A DNA stretch of 64,000 nucleotides from Methylovorus sp035565335 (GTDB lineage Bacteria > Pseudomonadota > Gammaproteobacteria > Burkholderiales > Methylophilaceae). The stretch lies in assembly GCA_035565335.1 (NCBI GenBank), contig DATMSO010000072.1, positions 1 through 64,000 of the forward strand. The letters run 5' to 3'. This document shows positions 58,759 through 64,000 of the stretch, piece by piece. The translations under genes and the position numbers were made by a program. The notes beneath the pieces were generated by a model, which was given only the letters and a program-made list of their open reading frames with translations, had not been told where the DNA came from and did not search any database. How positions within the stretch are numbered: position 1 is the stretch's first letter; each line of letters opens with the position of its first letter.

Positions 58759-59396
58759 GCGAGCCTATCAAGGTCATGCTGGTAGATGACCATGCGGTAG
58801 TGCGCATGGGGTTCAAAATGCTGCTGGAGTCGGCCTCGGATATTAAAGTCATTGCCGAAGCGGAAAATGGCGAACAGGGCATCAAGCTCTATATGGAGCA
58901 TCATCCTGATGTGGTGGTCATGGATATCACCATGCCAGGCATCGGCGGGCTGGAGGCAATTGAGCGCATCATGGCGAAGGATAGTTCTGCCAAAGTGCTA
59001 GTGTTGTCGGCCCATGAGGATTCGGTGCACCCCAAGCGCGTGCTGAATGCTGGTGCCATGGGCTATCTGACCAAGCGCAGTGCGGCGGAAGAGTTGATCA
59101 AGGCCATTCGCACGGTGGCGGGCAACAAGAGGTATCTGGAAGCGACAGTCGCGCAGCAGATGGCGATTCAGCAGCTGTCCGGCGAGGCGAATCCGGTGGA
59201 TGTGCTGTCGGACCGCGAGTTTGAAGTTTTCATCGCGCTGGCCAAGGGAAAAACCACCAATGATATTGCCGAAACCTTGAGCCTCTCACCGCGTACAGTG
59301 GGTACCCATCTCTACAATATCAAGCAGAAGCTGAATGCCAATAACTCGGCGGAGATTGCGCTGATTGCCATGCGCTCAGGCCTGATCGACCCCTGA
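58755..59396 (+). CDS. NarL/FixJ-type response regulator
   Basis: 213 residues: receiver domain with Asp-57 (VVMDITMPG) and LuxR helix-turn-helix (about 145-205; LSDREFEVFIALAKGKTTNDIAETLSLSPRTVGTHLYNIKQKL). Pairs with the sensor kinase in front. Convergent with a lipoprotein gene, 4 bases apart. Confidence 0.95.
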   Translation: MSEPIKVMLVDDHAVVRMGFKMLLESASDIKVIAEAENGEQGIKLYMEHHPDVVVMDITMPGIGGLEAIERIMAKDSSAKVLVLSAHEDSVHPKRVLNAGAMGYLTKRSAAEELIKAIRTVAGNKRYLEATVAQQMAIQQLSGEANPVDVLSDREFEVFIALAKGKTTNDIAETLSLSPRTVGTHLYNIKQKLNANNSAEIALIAMRSGLIDP

Positions 59397-59400
59397 TATT

Positions 59401-60093
59401 CTAATGGCCGGGATAGCGGGCGACATTCAGTTCGCCTGCCCCCGCCACTTCCACCACCGCATAATCCCCACTTTTTACGCGACCAAAATCCGGTGGAATC
59501 AGGAAGGTAATGGGCTGCTGGCGATCACCTACCGGTGCGCCAGTCGCCAGTTGCCAATGCGGCCATTCGGTAGTCGGCGGCAAGCCTGTCGCACCCATCA
59601 GGCGGGCTTTTTCCAGGATGGAGCGTTTTTCATCGCCAATCAGCAGATTCCATAATTCCACACGCACTAGTTTGCTTTGCACCAGCGGCGCTTGCGACTT
59701 GCCATCTGGGAGAGGGGTTGCGGAGACTTCTGATATTACTTGCCCCGAAGGCGATGGGGGATTGATGGACGCTTGTCGATAATCCGGCAAAGGCTCTTTA
59801 ACGGTTTCCACTGTTGAAAAGCCGGAGGTGACAAAGCTTGCCCAGTATTCGTCTGGCTCGGTGTCTTTGAGCGGCAAGCTACGGCTGGCTTCGTCCTGTT
59901 TCAGCAAATAGTTGTCATAGGCGTCTGACGTGGTTTTATCCAGACTACGCATCGCCACGGACTGGGCAATCTGTTGGGCAATCGGACCACCCATGCAGCC
60001 TGTCAGCAGCACGGCGAGACATGGCGCGGCGAGATGGGACAAGGTCAGCTTGCCTGCAAAATGACACACGCGGTTACGATCAGCTGACAACAT
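59401..60093 (-). CDS. Unknown lipoprotein
   Basis: 230 residues with lipobox LLTGC (Cys-33). Long n-region from ATG 60093; GTG codon 9 could be the true start and gives a shorter signal. The mature part is polar; the end has a small beta segment (GDYAVVEVAGAGELNVARY). Not recognised. Neighbouring genes are convergent (response regulator) and an EamA transporter on the same strand 75 bases upstream. Confidence 0.65.
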   Translation of the reverse strand: MLSADRNRVCHFAGKLTLSHLAAPCLAVLLTGCMGGPIAQQIAQSVAMRSLDKTTSDAYDNYLLKQDEASRSLPLKDTEPDEYWASFVTSGFSTVETVKEPLPDYRQASINPPSPSGQVISEVSATPLPDGKSQAPLVQSKLVRVELWNLLIGDEKRSILEKARLMGATGLPPTTEWPHWQLATGAPVGDRQQPITFLIPPDFGRVKSGDYAVVEVAGAGELNVARYPGH

Positions 60094-60167
60094 ATCAATC
60101 TCGGATGAAAGGTGATATGAAGACTAATCGTTCTTTAAGTGCTTGTCTAGTTTGATTAAACGCGCTT

Positions 60168-61049
60168 TTATGCCGCATTTTGCGGTTTGCGCGATGTGAC
60201 GCTTATCACGCCGCTTAAGATGATGATGGCGACCGCAAACCAGCGATCCATCGACAGGGTTTCCCCCCAGATCAGGATGCCGAATAAGCTCGCCAGCACG
60301 ACGGTGCTGTAGGCCAGGCTGCCGACGACCAGCGGATTGCCTGTGCGGTAGGCACGCGTCAGGGCTAGCTGGGCAATCGTTGCCGAAACACCCAGCCCGG
60401 TCAGTAGCAGAAGGTCGGCCCAATTGACCCGGTGAAAGTCATGCACCAGCATCCATAGGCCGCCGCCCAGTGTGCAGACCAGGGTGAAATAAAATACGGT
60501 TCGCCAGTCAGGCTCGCCGGCACGGCCTAGCTGCGTCACATGAATATACACAATCCCGGCCAGTGCGCCCGACAGCAGGCCTAATGCGCCAGCGATCAGC
60601 TCATCCACATGCAGGCTGGGCTTGAGCAGCAAGGTCACGCCGACAAAGCCCAAGGCAATTGCGACGAACAGGGTTTTGCGGAATTTTTCACCCAGATAAA
60701 ACGGCGCAAGTGCGGCCATGAACAGAGGTGACGTGTAATTGAGTGTGACCGCCGTTGCCAGCGGTAACTCACTGATGGCGTAGAAAAACAGAAGCAGGGA
60801 AATAAACCCCAGTACGGCTCGCCACATGTGTTTGCTGAGCAAGGGCGTGGCCAGGGATTGCCTGCGCAAGCGGGTCATGCCGTAAATAAAGACCAGGCCG
60901 AAGAATGAGCGGTAGAACACCAGCTCGGCGCTACTGAATTTTTGCGCCCCCAGCTTGACCAGAACGCCCATGATGGCAAAGAAAAAGGCAGCGACCAGCA
61001 TCCACAGGCTACCCAGCTGCCATTGCCTGATCTGGCCCAAGCGCTTCAC
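60168..61049 (-). CDS. EamA/DMT-family transporter
   Basis: 293 residues with ten membrane helices in two EamA repeats (LWMLVAAFFFAIMGVLVKLG first helix; ALGLLSGALAGIVYIHV start of the second half). Small metabolite exporters/importers; substrate unknown. The start overlaps the stop of the Rieske gene by 4 bases (ATGA), so both are translationally coupled. Confidence 0.85.
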   Translation of the reverse strand: MKRLGQIRQWQLGSLWMLVAAFFFAIMGVLVKLGAQKFSSAELVFYRSFFGLVFIYGMTRLRRQSLATPLLSKHMWRAVLGFISLLLFFYAISELPLATAVTLNYTSPLFMAALAPFYLGEKFRKTLFVAIALGFVGVTLLLKPSLHVDELIAGALGLLSGALAGIVYIHVTQLGRAGEPDWRTVFYFTLVCTLGGGLWMLVHDFHRVNWADLLLLTGLGVSATIAQLALTRAYRTGNPLVVGSLAYSTVVLASLFGILIWGETLSMDRWFAVAIIILSGVISVTSRKPQNAA

Positions 61050-62149
61050 AGGTGCGGGTCTAACTGCTTACGCATCCACAAATGAAAATGCTCAAGCCCG
61101 GTTTCCATGGGGTGTTGGTAAGGGCCATGCTCATCCAGACCTTGGGCAAACAACGCGCGACGGCCATCATGCATGCGCTGGCAGATTTCCTTATCCTCAA
61201 TGGCGGTTTCATTGTAGGCCGCCTGCTGGGCGTCGACGTACTCGCGCTCAAACAAGGCAATATCTTCGGGGTAGTAAAACTCCACGACATTGGTGCATGC
61301 ATCCACGCCGCGCGGAATCAGGTGCGAGACGACGAGCACATTCGGATACCACTCGATCATCAGGAAAGGGTAGTACACCATCCAGATCGCGCCGTATTTC
61401 GGCGCGGATTGATTGCCATATTGCAGCACCTGATCCTGCCAGCGCTGGTAGACGGGCGAGCCGGATTTTTGCAACGCGTGTTTGACGCCTACAGTTTGCA
61501 CGCTGTACCAGTCGCCAAATTCCCAGTTCAGCTGTTCGCAGTCGACAAATTTATCCAGCCCGGGGTGGAAGGGGCCCACGTGGTAATCTTCCAGATAAAC
61601 CTCGATAAAGGTTTTCCAGTTGAAGGCATATTCTTCCACCACCACCCGGTCCAGCATGTAGCCGGTAAAGTCGAAATCCTGCTTGCAGCCCAATTGGCGT
61701 AAATCCCGTGCAATATCGCGCGGGCTGTCAAACAGCAAGCCCTGCCATTGCTGCAGCGAAGTCTTGTTCAGATGCAGGCAGGGGTTATCCGGGAAATGCG
61801 GCGCGCCCAGCAGTTCACCCTTCAGGTTGTATGTCCAGCGATGCAGCGGGCAGACAATATGCTGCGTATTGCCACGACCATTCAGCATGATGGCCTGGCG
61901 ATGCCGGCACACATTACTGATCAGTTCGATGCCGTTCTGGTTGTGTACCAGGGCGCGGCCTTCCTGCATCCATTCCAGCGTATGGTAATCACCAGGATGC
62001 GGCGCCATCAGCTCGTGGCCTATGTATTGCGGCGCGTGGGCAAACAGCACCTTCTGTTCCAGCCTGTAAATCTCGGGGTCGGTATACCAGGCAATCGGCA
62101 GCTGTGAAACAGTGGGCCGGGGCAAGTTGACGGAGACAAGGGAAGCCAT
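61046..62149 (-). CDS. Rieske-type aromatic-ring/amine oxygenase alpha subunit
   Basis: 367 residues. Rieske [2Fe-2S] domain with CRH and CPLH ligands (about 81-103: C-x-H-x17-C-x2-H), followed by a catalytic domain with non-heme iron site HVGPFH and a bridging acid in VYLEDYH. Such oxygenases include ring-hydroxylating dioxygenases and choline/carnitine or sterol hydroxylases. The partner gene is a transporter, suggesting uptake and oxidation of a small compound. Electron-transfer reductase not in the window. Substrate not predictable. Confidence 0.85.
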   Translation of the reverse strand: MASLVSVNLPRPTVSQLPIAWYTDPEIYRLEQKVLFAHAPQYIGHELMAPHPGDYHTLEWMQEGRALVHNQNGIELISNVCRHRQAIMLNGRGNTQHIVCPLHRWTYNLKGELLGAPHFPDNPCLHLNKTSLQQWQGLLFDSPRDIARDLRQLGCKQDFDFTGYMLDRVVVEEYAFNWKTFIEVYLEDYHVGPFHPGLDKFVDCEQLNWEFGDWYSVQTVGVKHALQKSGSPVYQRWQDQVLQYGNQSAPKYGAIWMVYYPFLMIEWYPNVLVVSHLIPRGVDACTNVVEFYYPEDIALFEREYVDAQQAAYNETAIEDKEICQRMHDGRRALFAQGLDEHGPYQHPMETGLEHFHLWMRKQLDPHL

Positions 62150-62403
62150 AGGTTGCGAACAGTGGTTGGAAGTGACTGATTGAATGCGAAATGCAGATAA
62201 AACGGCGGACTTGGGATTTTGCCCGAATGGGATATTTTTTCAAGCATAATTTTAGCGGCAGGGCGGACGGAATAGCGACAGATTTTGCTGATAAAGTTGC
62301 AGGGATAAAGGCTCGGATAAGGCGTCAAATGTTGCTTAATCGGCTGTTTTGCGCTAACCTCAACACTCTTGATGTGCAACGATTTTTTACAGAGAAACGG
62401 CCC

Positions 62404-62508
62404 ATGAAAAATCCCCTGGATTCGATTTCCGGCACCCTGATTTCAGGCGTGATTCTGACGCTGGTGCTGTATGTTTTTCTTAAAAACTTCATATTGGCGG
62501 GAGTGTGA
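62404..62508 (+). CDS. 34-residue membrane microprotein
   Basis: Short reading from ATG 62404 giving MKNPLDSISGTLISGVILTL at its start and one long membrane helix to the end. It directly precedes the PuuD-like gene and overlaps it (GTG 62505 lies inside), so the two are coupled. Unknown function; possibly a small subunit or stabiliser of the following membrane protein. Confidence 0.6.
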   Translation: MKNPLDSISGTLISGVILTLVLYVFLKNFILAGV

Positions 62509-62510
62509 GC

Positions 62511-63002
62511 ATGGATCTGCTGCCCGGCTTTGCACGCTGGATACATGTATGGGCAGGCATTACCTGGGTAGGCCTGCTTTACTATTTTAATTTTGTGCAG
62601 GTGCCTGCCTTGAAGGAGGCCGCTGCGGATGGCACAGCGGCAGGCATTACCAGACACGTGGCGCCGCGCGCGCTACTGTGGTTCCGATGGGCTGCGGTGG
62701 TGACATGGTTAGCTGGCGCTGCCTTGTTGGGCAAGGCATTTGTTCCTGCATTTACCTTGCAGGAAGATTATGCGGCGATTGGCGTTGGCGCATGGCTGGG
62801 AACCATCATGCTGTTTAATGTGTGGGTGCTGATCTGGCCTAACCAGAAAAAAATACTGGGCATGGTCCCGGCAGGTGATGCCGCCAAGGCTCGCGCCCGA
62901 CGCGTTGCCTTTTTAGCGTCACGAACCAACACTATGCTGTCTGTCCCCATGATTTTTTTCATGACGAATGGACTGACGCACCGGGCTATTTTCGGGCTTT
63001 AG
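62511..63002 (+). CDS. Urate-hydroxylase PuuD-like membrane protein (N-terminal domain only)
   Basis: About 163 residues (GTG 62505 also possible, overlapping the peptide gene). Four membrane helices with FARWIHVWAGITWVGLLYYFN and RALLWFRWAAVVTWLAGAAL, matching the N-terminal Urate_ox_N/DUF989 part of PuuD. The usual cytochrome c domain is absent; the His residues in the helices may bind heme but do not prove it. Function in this short form unknown. Confidence 0.72.
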   Translation: MDLLPGFARWIHVWAGITWVGLLYYFNFVQVPALKEAAADGTAAGITRHVAPRALLWFRWAAVVTWLAGAALLGKAFVPAFTLQEDYAAIGVGAWLGTIMLFNVWVLIWPNQKKILGMVPAGDAAKARARRVAFLASRTNTMLSVPMIFFMTNGLTHRAIFGL

Positions 63003-63019
63003 GGTTTTTATATTGCTGC

Positions 63020-63052
63020 AAACGGCGGCATAGGCCGCCGTTTGTTTTTTTA
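63020..63052 (+). terminator. Rho-independent terminator after the PuuD-like gene
   Basis: AAACGGCGGC / GCCGCCGTTT stem with ATAG loop followed by GTTTTTTTA, 17 bases after the stop. Confidence 0.92.
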
Positions 63053-63068
63053 TAGATAGAGTTAAACA

Positions 63069-64000
63069 ATGTCTCAACATTTGATGAATACCTATGCCAG
63101 ACAACCGGTTACCTTTGTGAAAGGTGAAGGGGTCTGGTTATACGACGCGCAGGGTAACCGTTATCTGGATGCGCTGGCTGGCGTTGCCGTTAATGGTCTA
63201 GGCCACGCACATCCTCGTCTGGTGGCTGCCATCAGCGAGCAGGCTGGCAAGCTGATTCACGTGTCCAATATTTATCAGATTGCCGAACAGGCTGCGCTGG
63301 CAGACAAGGTCTGCGAAATTTCAGGCATGGACCGGGTTTTCTTCTGCAATTCCGGCTGTGAGGCTAATGAAGCCGCCATCAAGCTGGCGCGTCTGCACGG
63401 CCACAACAATGGCATTGAGAATCCTGAAATCATTGTCATGGACAAGGCGTTTCATGGACGTACGCTGGCAACGCTGTCGGCCACCGGCAATCGCAAAACC
63501 CAGGCGGGCTTTGAGCCTCTGGTGAGCGGCTTTGTGCGTGTGCCATTCGACGATCTCGATGCCGTACGCCAAGTCGCAGAACATAACCCGAATGTGGTGG
63601 CTATTCTGGTAGAGCCTGTGCAGGGTGAGGGCGGCATTAATGTGCCGCGCGATGGTAAGGCTTATCTCGAGGGCTTGCGCGCACTTTGTGATCAATATGG
63701 CTGGCTGCTGATGCTGGATGAAGTGCAGAGCGGAATCGGCCGTACCGGCACCTGGTTCGCTTTCCAGCATACCGATATTCAGCCTGATGTCATGACCCTG
63801 GCCAAGGGCCTGGGTTCCGGCGTGCCGATTGGGGCATGTGTCGCTCGCGGTGCGGCTGCCGACGTATTTACCTACGGCAAGCACGGCTCTACCTTTGGCG
63901 GCAATCCCTTGGCAACCGCTGCCGGTCTGGCCACACTCAGCATCATTGAGCAGGATGGTTTATGCGCCCATGCCGAAGACATGGGTAACTGGATTTGCGA
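63069..64000 (+). CDS. argD: Acetylornithine/aspartate aminotransferase-family enzyme (3' end missing)
   Basis: Class III PLP aminotransferase running past the window end; 310 residues are visible. Motifs FFCNSGCEANEAAIKLAR, MDKAFHGRT, LVEPVQGEGGIN, LMLDEVQSGIGRTG and the PLP lysine in TLAKGLGSGVP, followed by STFGGNPLA. Best fit is ArgD of arginine synthesis; ornithine or succinylornithine transaminases remain possible. Preceded by a strong terminator, so it starts a new transcript. Confidence 0.88.
   Translation, partial: MSQHLMNTYARQPVTFVKGEGVWLYDAQGNRYLDALAGVAVNGLGHAHPRLVAAISEQAGKLIHVSNIYQIAEQAALADKVCEISGMDRVFFCNSGCEANEAAIKLARLHGHNNGIENPEIIVMDKAFHGRTLATLSATGNRKTQAGFEPLVSGFVRVPFDDLDAVRQVAEHNPNVVAILVEPVQGEGGINVPRDGKAYLEGLRALCDQYGWLLMLDEVQSGIGRTGTWFAFQHTDIQPDVMTLAKGLGSGVPIGACVARGAAADVFTYGKHGSTFGGNPLATAAGLATLSIIEQDGLCAHAEDMGNWIC

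Noticed and set aside
1..64000. CRISPR arrays, transposons, prophage genes, rRNA
   Set aside because: No spaced direct-repeat array, transposase, integrase, phage structural gene or rRNA segment was seen by reading; only the short repeats listed.

Overview
The window reads as the chromosome of a betaproteobacterial methylotroph, most likely Methylophilaceae (Methylovorus/Methylobacillus type). Three things point there: the betaproteobacterial order hfq-hflX-hflK-hflC-hisZ-purA and ffs-dnaX-ybaB-recR; a four-gene block of archaeal-type C1 cofactor genes (dihydromethanopterin reductase-like flavoprotein, a pterin-binding DUF6513 protein, a DUF447 protein, and an MfnB-like furan synthase) directly behind purA; and a formate dehydrogenase of the FdhF/YdeP (FDH4) type. 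The family assignment is inference from gene content, not from a marker tree.

Layout. 1-6425: Hfq (5' end cut by the window), HflX, HflK/HflC, DUF2065, HisZ, PurA. 6428-9670: tetrahydromethanopterin/methanofuran block. 9754-13550: OmpA-family porin, TRZ/ATZ amidohydrolase, UbiG, Gph. 13637-16676 (minus): RecR, YbaB, DnaX and the 4.5S SRP RNA. 16819-20220: membrane class III adenylate cyclase, tRNA-Ser(GGA), secreted glutathione peroxidase, SrkA kinase. 20409-27225: FDH4-type formate dehydrogenase with a small overlapping partner, a MocR-type regulator, a CHASE-PAS-GGDEF-EAL protein. 27604-31018: PQQ-dependent-dehydrogenase-like lipoprotein, a DUF3096 microprotein, a BLUF-like protein without flavin-binding residues, an esterase-like lipoprotein. 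31201-35096: a light-signalling operon (heme oxygenase, bacteriophytochrome kinase, single-domain response regulator, a DHp-like protein), with a convergent Crp/Fnr regulator. 35994-39206: PrfC, then a persulfide-sensing ArsR module with a persulfide dioxygenase and a DUF442 protein. 39459-44769: FecI-FecR-TonB receptor-PepSY iron uptake under a Fur-like box. 44906-51633: AcsA, GlnE, TerC, HPP-family protein and an unknown partner. 51744-59396: a large MCP with three tandem inter-domain repeats, an AT-rich islet of small unknown genes, and a NarX/NarL-like two-component pair. 59401-64000: lipoprotein, EamA transporter + Rieske oxygenase, a 34-residue membrane peptide + truncated PuuD-like protein, and the start of an ArgD-like aminotransferase (3' end cut).

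The most unusual parts are the bacteriophytochrome operon that ends in a kinase-like protein lacking ATP-binding motifs, the nearby BLUF-like protein that appears blind, and the islet of small unknown proteins at 55385-56594. No CRISPR array, prophage, transposase or rRNA was found.
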